From: Sinonovacula constricta
Lineage: Eukaryota; Mollusca; Bivalvia; Cardiida; Solecurtidae
Assembly (NCBI GenBank): GCA_007844125.1
Contig: CM017568.1
Span: 3,869,882 to 3,933,881, forward strand
Reading direction: 5' to 3'
DNA length: 64,000 nt
The notes under the pieces were generated by a model that worked only from the letters and a program-made list of their open reading frames with translations, did not search any database and had not been told where the DNA came from. Both the position numbers and the translations under genes were made by a program. The first letter of the stretch is position 1, and each line of letters begins with the position of its first letter. Of this stretch, positions 1 to 13,900 are shown one piece after another.

Positions 1-1808
1 ACTGGTCAATTCTTAAAATTAAACTCGTGGGATCCAGCCGGTGTTAAATCGGTTTGGACTCAGCAAAAAAACAGGAGCTAAAATAAGTAAGAAAGTAAAC
101 TTTCATTTTTTTAAACTCTATGTATATAGGGAACACTGAGGTGCCCTATGCAGGAAAGTCAATTATGGTCCTTTAATTAAAAAAGAAACAATTGATGAAA
201 TTTCAGTTTTAGCATACTACTTACCTCTATATTGACTTTCAGGAAGCAGAATCACAAGAATAATGAGAATTTCTAGAAAAGCAAGCCAGGCCAACTATGT
301 AAATGCTCCTTTAACCACCATGTAGTATTAAATTTAATCTTTACCTTCTACATATGCAAATAAAACATACAGATTATTAGTTTTTGATTAAAATAAAAGC
401 AACTTAAAATTTTCATGTTGAAATAATACTCCGCCTTAGACTCGGAAGCAAATATTGCAGATCCAGACAAGGCTGCTCGCAACATGAGCTGACTGATCTG
501 TATATACATTATTTGCCTAAGTCCAATCCTTGCTTTACAGGCTATGTGTTGACTAGAAGTAGAAATATATCCATAGGACACTGAAGCCCCAGCATAGTAA
601 AATAACTTCATACCAAAGGGTCACAAGGAAAGGATTATAAACAGATGCCAGCTTTAATTGCCTGTTTTTTATTTCATGAAGAGCATTCAGATATTATTTA
701 TAAGTCAAATTATATTAATTTATTGTTTTTATCATCCTGTTTTGTTTTTGAAATACTTTGCTGTGGTCATTTATGATCATTGCATAAGGGATGTCAAGTT
801 GATAAACATCTCTGTTCTCATGCAATTATGCCCACAAGCATATAATTGATCAGAAGGATTTTTTCTTTGTTGCCAGTCAATTGGGATTTTAAGGGTATTT
901 TGCTATTTTATTGACAATCAAGCCTTAATGTAATTAGACATTAGTATAATCAGTGCATGAAGTCAAAAGATGCAGCATAAATGTCGATCATTATTAGACA
1001 GATTCATTTTTGTTTCCCTATCAACTATAAGCAGAAAAGTTGAAGTTTGATGCATAGTTAAATGTTTTCCGATAATTTTATTAAGTTATCTATTACCTAT
1101 CTCTTATATAATCATGATATTAAAGTGGTACATGCTCTTTTATGTCTGTAGTTGATTGGTAATGTCGTGGACTTAGGATAGTGGGTCATGTGTTCAGCCC
1201 CCAAACTTGACAAATGATTCTAGTTTTTGCTAAAGACTATAGGCCTTTCATGAACTAGCCTACATCTCTTGAAATTTACTTCCTCCATTAGTATACTGTG
1301 TATGCTCAATAAGCTCTCAATTAATACAACTTACTTCACGTGACTTCAAAATATTCACACTAATGCTACATGGCCGTGATGTGTTTGCAAGCCGTCAGAG
1401 CAAATTTATACTGTATATGATGTTAGTATCGATTAAGGCTTTGCTCTCAAAAACTTGCTCATCCTATTCCCTGATGGTTGTTGATTAACACTGCCTAGGT
1501 AGCTTTTAATTTATTCACTTAGGCGTGTGTACAGTGTCAATTACATTCTTACTAGTAATAAGTACACTCTACTTAGCTCACATTAGCTGCAAGTGATTTT
1601 GCCGGAAGTGGAAATTTTAAGCCAAGGGACAAAACCTTATTTCAGAAAAGGCCTATAAACTACACCACCCTCTCAGTAGTTTTTTCCCAAGTCCTGATTC
1701 TATTCATGAAGTGGATGATCGGGAAGAATTTTGATTAGTTAAAACATACTGTTCTCCAATGGGCTATAAACGAAAAAGTTAAACTATTATGTATGGTTTG
1801 TTTTTCAG
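1..1808. other. Upstream intron or flank of the hydroxylase gene, no exon recognised
   Basis: The first recognised exon (1809) starts inside a codon, so the gene needs at least one exon further upstream. I found none in this stretch that is open, has splice sites and resembles the family, so the 5' part of the gene probably lies outside the window. A weak tRNA-like segment near 1130-1200 could be an old SINE remnant, but it is too degenerate to call. Confidence 0.5.
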
Positions 1809-1934
1809 ATCACTATATCACAGTGATAGTTTGTCAACAAAAATGCCTCCAACAGCTGAGTACCTTTGGTATGGAAGAATTGGAAAACTTTGTAGCAGAA
1901 CACTATAACTACCTTCAATACGCTTATTTCCAAG
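1809..1934 (+). CDS. P3H: P3H exon: end of helical/TPR region
   Basis: The acceptor is tttttcag and the donor is gtactg. The exon enters with two bases of a split codon and leaves in phase 1. It encodes the family-typical stretch DHYITVIVCQQKC followed by HYNYLQYAYF, which matches the helical region of leprecans including its cysteine spacing. Confidence 0.85.
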
Positions 1935-4900
1935 GTACTGTTTTGTCTTTACATATGTGTAATTTGTACTGCAAATTTCCCTTCATTACTTTCACTCCCG
2001 AAATATCAGCTTCGTATTAATTTATCCCCTAATAGGCTTTGTAACTACGGTACTGGCATATAAATCACAGTTTTTACATGGTAAACTGGTAGTGGTATAG
2101 CTCTCTTGCTAACGCTTAACAAATACAAGGGTAGATCCATGACTGACCAACCCGGTGTAAGGATAATGTGACTTGGTGTGGAATCGTTGTTGGTGGTATT
2201 AAAAACACAACAATCACACTGTTTTCATCTTGGCTATGTTTGGAATAAGGAAAGCTGTGCCACTCAGCTGGGCCTCAGCCACACACTGATGGTCAAGTTA
2301 GATAATGTGAGCAAGCATGTGAGCTATTAAACTTCTCCATAATCAGTGCATTTGTTGTATTCCTATAGGTATTACTGATAAAAATTAGTTTTAACCTTCT
2401 ATAGCAAAATTTCATCTTGTTTTTATATACAATTCTTTTTTCAGTTGGGGTATATTTAAAAAGACACTCAAATTTTAATTGACAAAGATAAGCGTTTTGG
2501 GAATTGATCCAATAATGCTTGTTACTTGGGTTCAAAGATAACATCTATGCAATGACTAAGTTATGAAAATCCCAATCTTTCAATAATACTGATTGCATCC
2601 AACCTTTATATTTTACTGTATTTCAGAAAACTATTTACAAAAGGCCTCCAAAAGCATTGCCAGCTTTCTGTTGTTTCATCCTAACAATCAAGAGATGGTT
2701 AACAACAAACAGTATTACATGGACCATTTGGGTTTTAAATCTGAAGACTTTATTCCTGCTGCAGTAAGTAGGCCTGGAAACTCGGTAGATAGCATGTTCA
2801 TCCCAAGGACTGGAATTTCCTGGGTTGTACACGGGTAATAGACCTTAAATAGAGTAGGAACAAACAACCTGGCAATACCATCAGTAGAATATTGACACCA
2901 GGTACAAAAGACCTTTGGTGTAAATATTGGATATAAAGCAATTATCCAAAGTTGTAAAAAATTGTAGTGGTATACCACTACACAGTAGCTCTCTTGTTTA
3001 CCTTCAATCAAATATAAGTTTAGTTCCACAACTGGTCTGCCTGTTGTCAGGATAATGTGACCGGGTATGGTACCATGCTAGGTGTTAAAGACATGTTATT
3101 CAGAGTGAAGGCAGCACGATATCTGCTTATACATATAACTGAAAGGTTGTTGGTTGGACAAACAGGAAATATACATAATATTTAAACATAACAGAAGTGA
3201 AGTGTTATTTTGTTGCTATATTATTATATGTAGACTGGGGTTATAAAAATTATACCAATGCAGGTTCTACTTGTCTTTTATTGGTAAGTAGTATAAATAA
3301 ACTGACAGAAATAAAACGGAAGACATAGCTCAAAATGCTGTTAATTAAAGAATACACACCTAAAGGGTCACTAACTAGAACTGATAAAATAAATATTGTA
3401 ATTATGAAGCCTGGATAACACATTGATTGTTACTCACAGCTTATAAGGGAAGTGCGTTTAAACTAAATAACACATCAATATTATTCTTTTCTTCCAGTCG
3501 TGACTTAGACTTAAGAAATGTTGGTAAATACAGGCCTAAGATTCGTAAGGTGGACTGGACTACAGTTTTCTGCTAGTACATAATGTTTCAAGTAGATAGA
3601 TCTCTGTGTCTGATCAGTTATACTTCTGGGTTTTAAGTTTTTCTTTAGGCTTGGACAACCAGATTTCAGGCTGCTGATTCTCCACAGATACTAGCCTGAC
3701 CTGGCTGATGTCCTTTGTGCTTCTTAAAGACAGAATTTTAATGCTCATGGTTGTGTTTTATGGCAAACATTTGTGAAGGCCAAACAAGAAAGGGAATCCT
3801 GGCATAAAATATTATGATTGGATGCTATCTTTACATACTGATGTCTGTTTAATTACAGCTTTTAGACTGAACAAATGCAAACTATTTTACCTTTCACTAG
3901 TTTAATGAAAAGTGGAGATAAAGCTTATTGTTTACATTACTGTGTCTTTTACTAACTAACTTTGTATTGAGTATATGATGTTTACAGTATCTAACTTGAT
4001 ATTTGGAAACTGGATACTTTAACATAGATAATATATATGGTAGATATATGTGTTGGAGACCCATGCAGTAAATGGTGTGTGTGTAGTTATGTTTATTGGG
4101 GTTACAGCATCCTATCCAACATGTTTGTAGTTAGTTAAATGTACAATTTTAATATATTACTGGTATCTTTAGAAATTTTATTTTGTTCAAAGGTATTGAA
4201 ACAAAGGTACTGTTGACAAATAAAACAAGAGAGATCAAGACTTTTACTTTTCTCTTCAACAGAATTAAACCCACAACATCATTGCAGGTATTTATAATAA
4301 TAGACAAGCAGAAAAACTACAAGGAAATGACTTAAACTGTAAGTTAAAGTTAATAATGATATCTTATCAATATTTGTCTCCAGATACACATTGATGTTGT
4401 CGGTATGCAAAAAAAAGTCGAATGAATGACAGCTATATATATGAGGGTATGTAGAGGATGTATTTTTACCAGTTTCACTTATGTCCTCAACAGTTAAATT
4501 CAATGAGTCAGTTTGCTGTTTTGTATCTATTATGACAGACTAGAGTCATATTATTTCTTTATGCCTACAGACTGCATATATTTTTGTTATTGATGTTTTG
4601 TAGTCAGCTGTGAAGTATGTTAACTGCTGGCGGGAAATTGACAAAAGCTTGGACTTTGTCAGAGATCACTATCTTCTGCCCAATGAACAACTGCCACAAG
4701 ATGAGGTAAAGTCGTCTTACATGGTTTTTCTCAGGCAGTGACTTTGTTTATGTCTGTAAATGTGTCGCCAGTTGGGAGACCTGCTTTGTACAATTAGGTT
4801 CTACCCAGAATATTGTTTGCTGTCTCAACCAGTGATATCTGGAAGTCACAAAAAACACCTTATTGCTTATATGTATCATTAGAACTTATTTTGTCTTGTT

Positions 4901-7900
4901 AGGATCTGCACCATTTGCTGACCAGCATAACTTGCTTGAATCTGATAGATTATAATGAAGAATTTTGTATGCACAAAAACATAGGTAATAATACTTTATT
5001 TTCAACTATCAAAAGTAATATTAGCTTTATTTTCTACTGTAACAAGCATTGATTATGACAGTTGAATAAATGTGCAGAGGGAAAAAATAGAAAAAATTCA
5101 GTAAGGTGACACCTGATTGTAGAAAGGTTCAAACCTTTTGTGTGTGGAGTTTAAACTATACAAAATAATTAGTTGCCGAAACAAAGGATAGAAAGATTTT
5201 ATCTTCAAGGCATTTCTTTTACCATATAGGAAACAAGCAACAGAGACCCAGTCCAGAACAAGGGACCTAGAAAATATGACAGGTTAGAGAAATTTTTCCG
5301 CCTCGGTATTGCACTCTTCGCTGAGGAGGGGGATCTCCATGGAAATGATAGGTTTGCAGCAGACGGCATGATTCGAGAAGACCAGTGTCTAGTATTATTG
5401 GATTTAGCAAAGGTATGGATTGCTCATTTAGCAGGCTTGCTAGCGAAGCCGTTCAAACCTCCAAAACTCCACCCTATTTTTAAACAGAAAATATATAATC
5501 TTCTTCATGGCATTACAGTTTTGCTTCATTACATGATCAAGACATTTTCTTTTTACAACATAAATTTACAATTGCAGTTGGTACTTGTTGGCATGATTTT
5601 GATCATATATTTAATAAATTCCTGAACATATACTATCATATATCATTATTAACATATATATCGCAAGTCAAAATTGCATTTTAATCAAAATAGTGTGTTT
5701 TCTGTCTGTGATCATTGCCTCTTACAAAAAGAAAGTCCATAACTAATAGTTGTATTTCAGTCTACATAGCAGCACAATCTTGTTAATTTTGGGGCATGAT
5801 ACAAGCCTAATTGATCCGCTATTCATTTGATAAATCCTTAAAAATTACACCTTCGTAATATTTACTTATAAAACAAAGAAACTGAGAATGCAGGTGTCAA
5901 CTCATTTTACTATGTGTTGTTTACAGAAACAGAAATTAGCGGTCTCTTAGGTATTTACTTGGGTTGGTTCCCACACTTTCCTCTAAGACTTGTACAGCAG
6001 CGCTAAGTCATATGCTTTACTAGAATTGTTTGTTGTCTTCATTTTGATTGATAAAATGGTGTTCATCTTGTTGTAATAAGCCCTGATAAGAACCAACTAT
6101 TTCTTTTCTGTTTTTGCTAAGTTGACAGAAAAAAATGTATTCTTTGCAAATTAATCCTTTAAAATCTTTATTTTTAAAGACCTGCAGGGAAGACTTTTCT
6201 TGTTATTTCAGATTTTATACAATGACTTTAATAAAAAATTTCTGGATCACAATATCTTCCAATTTTTATACGCCCGTCAAAGACCGGACGTGTTATGGGA
6301 TCACCCATGGCGGGCGGGATGTGTCCAGATGTTTGTCCAGAGCATGACTCCAACACTATCAAATCTGTTGGACAGATTTGATCGGGACGAGATGCACTGC
6401 ACAAGAACCATTACTGCATATCATGGTGTTAGAGCTATTGCCCTTTGTTTAATTTTCTTCATTTAATTTTCTTCAGAGCATAGCTTCTATATTATCAAAG
6501 CAATTGACTTGAAACTTGATACATAGACAGATCTTATTGAGATGAAGTGCAGTGCACAGGAAGCGTAACTATACTTCATGATTTTTTAGTTATGCCTCTT
6601 CAGTTAAGTTTCTTGTCTGGACTAGAACTCCTATGTAATAAAAAGCTATCAACTTGAAACTTCCTAGGTGGATAGATTTCGTTTAGATGGAGTGCATTGT
6701 ACACTTCATGATTTGGATTTTATTACCCTTAATTCAATTTTTGTACCGTATGTTTGGTCTATACCTATATATTATCAAAGCAATTGACTTGAAACTTCAT
6801 GGTGGATAATTGTTACTGATGATATAACAGAGTGCAGTGCACAAGAACCATTACTCTCCTCTTCTTATTTTTGAGTGATGCCCCTTTCTGTTTAAATGCT
6901 ATCACTCTCGTGTAAAGTTTTGTATATTTTATGGTATTCCCCTTTGATTTTTCTTTCAATTACCCAGATTGCAGTCCACAATCATGCCAGAGTGTATTGC
7001 ACAACAGCGCACAGCAGTTTTGGCAGATTAAAGATTTTTTTATGTTGTTCTACTTTAATTTCAGTTTTACTTGCAATAACCCAGAGTACTGTCCAAAACA
7101 TTGCAATACTGCATTGCACAAGAGTGCACAGCAGTTTGTTTCAAATTGCTCTATTGGCAGACATATTTTGCTTTGCCTTGTGATGCTCTTGTTCATGTTC
7201 TTAATAAACAAGAATTTACTTGCTTTGTATAATAACTTTTTATGCTTTTTACTCTATATGGTTTTACAAGCACTATTTATCGAGCTATTATGTGTAGGTG
7301 CATTTTCAAATATCATATTACAGACTCAAAAGCCAGACAAGCTAGGTATTCAAAAGATCAACCTTCAAAAGACTCTCTCGGTAAGTAGGTGTGTTTTTTT
7401 TTTAATATCTTTGTATACTTTTTTTCCAAAAAGCAAATTTGCACAATCTTTTTATGATAAGCTCTTTTTATGGTAAGTTGCTTACCTGTTTAAGCTGTTT
7501 TTTCAGATGCTGTAATTTATTTCTTAAATATTTGTCTTCATTTCTTTTTAACTTAGAAGCAACACACTGTAATGTCCTTCTACTATTGGCAGAAAAATAA
7601 CCAACAAATGTCAGCTGGAAGACCTCCTTGCTTGAATTCAATAATTTTCATAAATATTCTGTTTTTTCAAATTCAAAACCAAAAGAACACTAAACCCATC
7701 TGCTTCCAGGTTGTTTCTGCAGACGCAGACTACGATGTATCCCTCCGTCTGTTTGTGCGTGCTAGTGATGTGTTAGCTGCATACTTCTCTTCATACTTCA
7801 ATACATCAGCTTTGATCCAAGAAGCTCATATTGTTTGCATTCCATCAGGTATTTATATCTTCAGTTTATCTCATTATTATATCTCCAGTTGCCATCCAGT

Positions 7901-10900
7901 GTTTAAAAGTCCCACTTTTGTCACATAACTTGATGTGTATTCACTTCCCCATTGGTCTTTTTTGATAACCCACTAGTTAGTAATCAAGTCACATAGGAGA
8001 CACAAAGGTAATTCCTATTCGAGTTGCAAAGGGGACACAAAGGTAATTCATATTCTAGTCTTAAAAGGGACACATGTAATTAATATTCGAGTTACATAGG
8101 GGACACAATGGTAATTCATAGTCTAGTCTTAAAAGGGACACATGTAATTAATATTTGAGTTAGATAGGGGACACAATGGTAATTCATAGTCTAGTCGCAA
8201 AGGGGACACACATGAAATTCATACTCATGTCTCAAAGGGGACACGCATGTAATTCATATTCAAGTCACAAAGGGGACACAATAGTAATTCATATTCGAAG
8301 CGACACATGTAATTCATATTCAAGTCGCAAAGGGTCACAATTTTAATTCATATTTGAGTTGCAAAGGGGACACACATGTAATTCATATTCAAGTCGCAAG
8401 GGGTCACAATTTTAATTCATATTTGAGTCGCAAAGGGGACATACATGTAATTCAAATTCAAGTCGCAAAGGGGACACAAAAGTAATTCATATTTAATAAA
8501 AACTGCTGATTTATTGGTTTATGTGATAGACTCCAGCATTGGTGTTCATTGAATACTGCGAATAGTAAACTAGTTGTAAGGAAAAAAAAAGACTGAAACT
8601 TGCTTGTGTAATAAAAAAGTGACTACTGCACATGAAAGCGAGAGAGAGAGAAAAAAAGACTATGTGTCATTAAAAGTGTAAGCAGTGTACATGAAACAAA
8701 CAATAAAAATGGAAATTTGTTTAAGATGTGGAGGAAAGGCAAGTAATTATTGTACAATTGTTATTTGAATGATTCAGGTGTAGACATTCCCTCAGACTGT
8801 TTCCTACAAGAAGATGGTGCCTGCAGAGATGAATCCCCCACTTCTGATTATATGTAAGGTTTAAAACACCATTTACATTCACATTTCATATTTTCTTTTG
8901 TTTTTATAGGTACATCCTTTTTCACAAGCATGGTTGTGAAAGCAATATATTTTGTTTATTGATGGAGAAAGATTCCAGATAAATGTAGAAGAACTGACAA
9001 TTGGCACTTTACCTGGACATTAAAGCCAACAATAAACTCCTGGACTTCAAAACAACCCAGACATGATTTATAAATCATTAACATAAACAGTTATTACCTG
9101 TTTTATATAATGATGTCAATTTCACAAACTGTCATGCTGGATCTTTAAATTTCCATGCACACTTCCTGAGAGCTTCCTGATCAGAGTCAGCATTTGCTGC
9201 TTAGTTTCTATAAATGTCTTGTTACTTTTTAATGTTGTTGTTAGCAAATTATTTTTACGTCTTTGTTGCTTATACAAAATGTAGTAAGATAAGGGTCATG
9301 ATTGAAGTCTTTGTGTTTAGAGCATTGGTGTTCCTGTCCTCGCTGAAGGATGGTGATGGGTACCTGTCATTTACCACAGAAGAAAATGAGGTACAGGTAT
9401 GGATCAAATCAATTTGCACCTTGAACTTATTTAGTGTTTGCTATGCTCTACATTTTTGGGGGGATTATTTATTTTATCATTTTCCTCAGCAGTGCAATTT
9501 TTTAAACTATATATTTTACATACTCATAAAGGATTCTTAAAAAAAAAAAAAACGTAAATATATCCTCTATTTTTAAAATGTTGTATTTATGACTGATGTC
9601 AAGCTGAACCATCAAGAATATGCAGCGCTTATGGTATCCCTATCTTATTTCTCTTCCATTGATCTCATTTTAGATACATCTTGTCTTCTTGTTTGGTTGT
9701 GTAATTGTTTTTGTTTGTTTCAAGTTTAAATGTAAAATATATCCTAATGCTGGTAATAATAATGGTAGGATTTGCTAAGACGTTCTTTTTCGTGCCTGTA
9801 GGTGAATGTCTTGCCTGTGTTTGGAAGGATAGTTGGTTTTTCCTCAGAGAGCTATCATCTTGTACAACCGACAAAACATGGAGAGAGATGTAGCCTGGTG
9901 GTTCATTTAACGCTTGATGAACGACAGAAAACTCCAGGTAATGATCCTCTATACATGTTCATTTAAAGCATCCTCTGTATAGTTGGTCTTATTTGTATTC
10001 TTGTAAACCTTTGTATATAGAGCAATACCTCATTAAGCCAAAATGAATCATGCTTAAACAGTCATTATTCATTTATTTTTTAAAAGTGGACATTTTTAGT
10101 CAAAACAAGTTGCTTGTTGTTTGAGAGAAAAAAAATTGTTTATACCAAGTTTAGTTTACTTTATCCATTTGGAAATAACTACTTAATTGAGATCATCAGA
10201 GAAGATCGATCAAGATCGATATCCAACAATGCAGCTTCATTAAAATGAAGTTGAAAATTGTTGTTGTAAATGATCAGTGTTTACATGTATAGGTTATTTG
10301 TATATTCTGCACTTTCTGCTGCTAAAGACTTATGCAATATGTCTAGGCACCTTTACAACATAATTGTAGGAAAATAAAAGATTAAATATTACTGAAAATG
10401 CTGTATGTTTAAATGTTTATTGTGTTTTAGATTTTGTTCCTGCTGTTCAGATGCTTTCCATTGTTGAGGAGAAGAGGAAGAAAGATTGGTTGAAAGATGA
10501 CAGTAAGGACATCTTGGAACAATTCTTCAGCCAAGGTAATGATAATTAACTTTAACACCTCTATAATTATAACATACAGTCTTATGTTATAATCTAGGGC
10601 CAGGCATTACCAGTCTCGGACTTGTTTGCAGTCTCTCACTGAGTGGGTTCATGTCCTGAGCAGGAGGTAAATAAAATTGTGAGCTTGAGCGTGAGAACTT
10701 TCTCAATCACCTGATTAGTTGGATATAAGTATTATTCAAAACAGTAACCAATCGGATACCTTAGAATGATCTCGTGGCCCCAGTCTGGGTGAGAGCTGTC
10801 ATGTGGTTTTAGCCAGGCATACTTCCTCCACTAGATAGTTAGACGCCTCTAGTATGACTAAAAATGTGCCAGTCTTATGCTTATAAATGGAACTTGCATA

Positions 10901-13900
10901 GCTTGCACATTTGTTTACACATTATTCAAAGTTTATGAATGAAGTCATAGAACTTGTCATCCCAGTGTCCGGATAAACTTAAACTTGTGCTAGCTGTTGT
11001 CTTTTGCATAACTTTTTCATGAGCTCCCTGCACCTTAAAGTTATTTTTAGTAATATCAGAGGTCATTCAGCGGGTACAGATTTGGCTCATTGGCATTGTG
11101 TAAACCGATCAAAATAGATGGACATAGTGAATAAGTAACAAGTTTATGCTTTTGTAATTTATTTTAGACTCAAAACCAAAGAGGATTATTTTAACTGTAG
11201 TCGATGGAAATGGTCAATGATTGTGTACCAATGTATCAAATGACTCTGAACTTTCATACCTCCATCATAAACAATGCCTGTAAGGGCAGTAACTCTATGC
11301 ATTCTTGGAAGGTGTGGCATTTGGGTTCTTATGTGTAGTTGCAGGATGTTGATTATGATATACTATAATATATTATATTTCAGGACCTGCAATACTAGCT
11401 TGGTAAGCTAGTAATAGTAAGGCTGGGACAAATTGTGTGGACCCAGATCAGGATCTATACTATTTGGAGCTGAGTGTCTATCAGAATGTCTAAGCAACAT
11501 TATGTAGCTTGAAAATGAATAAATTTCAGGTGTGAAGATTGTTATGGGCGAGAAGGAATTGATGGGAGCAGAAAGATTTGTGGCTGATGGTCTGTCCACT
11601 GATGGAGAATGTAACCAGTTGATTCAGCTTGCACAGGTATGAGAATTAAGGTTTTTACTTGTATGACAAATTACAGATATAGGTTGTTCCAAGACTAGAC
11701 ATCTTTTGATGGGAATGGTACCCCATACTTATACTGAATTGCCATTGTTTGTGGAACAGCCAGAAACTCGTAGCTTGATAGTTAACACAGAACAAAACAT
11801 GAACGTTCAAAATGGATTAAAGTGCATCATGTCACCAAGACCTTTCCCCAAGAACTGGAGGCATTAATATAGCACAAAACTTAGGTTATTGCCAGAGTAG
11901 ACTATTTTAATCAATGGGTCATTGGCCATCTTTATTAATCATTACAGTCTCCATATGTTTATTATTCTCTTGCAAATTTTATTTTTTATTCCCCAAACCA
12001 AATAATTGCTTGTTGACTGGAGCTGATACCACAATAAAGAGAGTAATGACTTCAGGTACACGAGGCCATAGGTTCAAAACAGGTTTTTGGTGTTAAATTT
12101 TGCAATTAAATTTTACTCTTTCTGTTTTTCAAAACCCTGTATATTTTTGTAATTCTCTGCATAATGGATTCCCTTTATACCTGGTATATAGGTACTTGAC
12201 TGGAAGTAGAAGTGTGATGCATAAGAACCATGACTCTACCTTTGTAATTTTAAATTATATCCCTTAGGGTTTTTTTTTCTTGTTTTTCATGACCAGCCTG
12301 ACTTTTAACTGAGCCCTTTGTTTCATCTATTACTAGAGAAATTCATCATCATCATGGATAAGTCTTGTTATGTTAATAATGATTAAGACAGAAGTCTATA
12401 GTTAATTTCTTTAACATGTTGCCTTTATATCATTTTGAATTTTTATTGTCATAATTTTTTTTTCAATTTCATCAACAAGTATCCTTATGTTACATGTATG
12501 TGTCATTAAAAGATTTTTTTTATATAAATCATTAGAACTTTTTTAGGATAAAAAAAATGTTTCACTAAGGCTTTTTTCATCTAAAAGATTTTTCTCCTTT
12601 TAACTCACAGTTTTCTTTTCAGCTTTTTTGTCTTTTAACATATATAATATGCATGCTTCATAGCAACATGGTGTTTCTGGGAACGGTTACCATGGTAACA
12701 GATCTCCACACACAGTTCGGGAGCTATACACTGGTCTGGAGGTTGTGCGAGTAACACAGGTATAAAATGTGTCAGGAGTATGGATGTAGGTAAATGTAGG
12801 CAGAGCACATCAAGGTGAAGGTGTTTGTAATCGAGTCATATTGATTAAACAGCATATCTTGGTGAAGGAAAAAAAAATAAGTAGATTTTATTGTACAATA
12901 ATCAGAGCATATCTGGGTGGAATTTATTGTACAATAATCAGAGCATATCTGGGTGAAATTTATTGTAGAATAATCAGAACACATCTGGGTAGAATTCATT
13001 GTACAATAATCAGACCACATCTGGGTGGAATTTATTGTAGAATAATCAGAACACATCTGGGTGGAATTTATTGTACAATAATCAGAGCATATCTGGGTGG
13101 AATTTATTGTACAATAATCAGAGCATATCTGGGTGAAATTTTATGTAGTAAGAGCACATCTGGGTTGTGGTAAACTTAGAGCACATCTGTGTGGACTTTC
13201 ATGTAATAGGAGCACATATGGGTGGAGGTTAGTTTAATCATAGCACATATGGGTCTATATTATTGTAATAAAAAGCCTATCTGTGTGAAGGTAAATGTAA
13301 TTAGGGCACATCTGGGTGGAGGTAAATTTAATCAGAATATCTTTTATGTAATCACAGCATATCTGGGTGAAGGTAACTGTAATAAGGCCACATCTGGGTG
13401 GAGGTAAATATAAGCAATAATTATGTAGCTGGAGAAAAATATAGGAAAAGTTGTAATTGGATGGAGGAAAATAAAGGCAAAGTTAAAGGTAAATAGAGGT
13501 ATAGATAGGAAGAGTTTTATGTGTTTGGAGTTAAATGTATGCTGGGTTTTATGTGTTTGGAGTTAAATGTATGCTGGGTTATATGTGGATGGAGTTAAAT
13601 ATATGCTGGGTTATATGTAGGTGAAGTTAAATGTAGTAAGAGTCATGTATGGGTGGAGATAAATGTAGGATGAGTTATATATGGTAGAGATAAATAAAGA
13701 CTGGGTTATATGTGAGTAAATAAAGACTGGGTTATATGTGAGAAGAGAGGCATGGAGGCTGAGAAATATGTCATTAGACAAATTGTAGGTTGAGCTATAA
13801 TATGTGGCTGGAGATTCACATAGGCTTAATATATGTGGGTAGAGATAAATATAGGCTAAGTTGATGTGTGTGGAAATAAATATAGGCAGAGTTATAAGTG

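Noticed and set aside
3498..3548. Possible exon after a cttccag acceptor (RDLDLRNVGKYRPKIRK)
   Set aside because: The entry phase does not match the preceding exon, the donor is weak and there is no family resemblance.
4903..4984. Possible extra P3H exon (DLHHLLTSITCLNLIDYNEE) with AG and GT borders
   Set aside because: Its length (82 nt) would shift the following exon out of frame into a stop. The neighbours join in phase without it.
6200..6466. 88-codon + strand frame with an acceptor-like start
   Set aside because: Most of it lies in the head of a dispersed repeat at 6264, and no phase-compatible donor was found.
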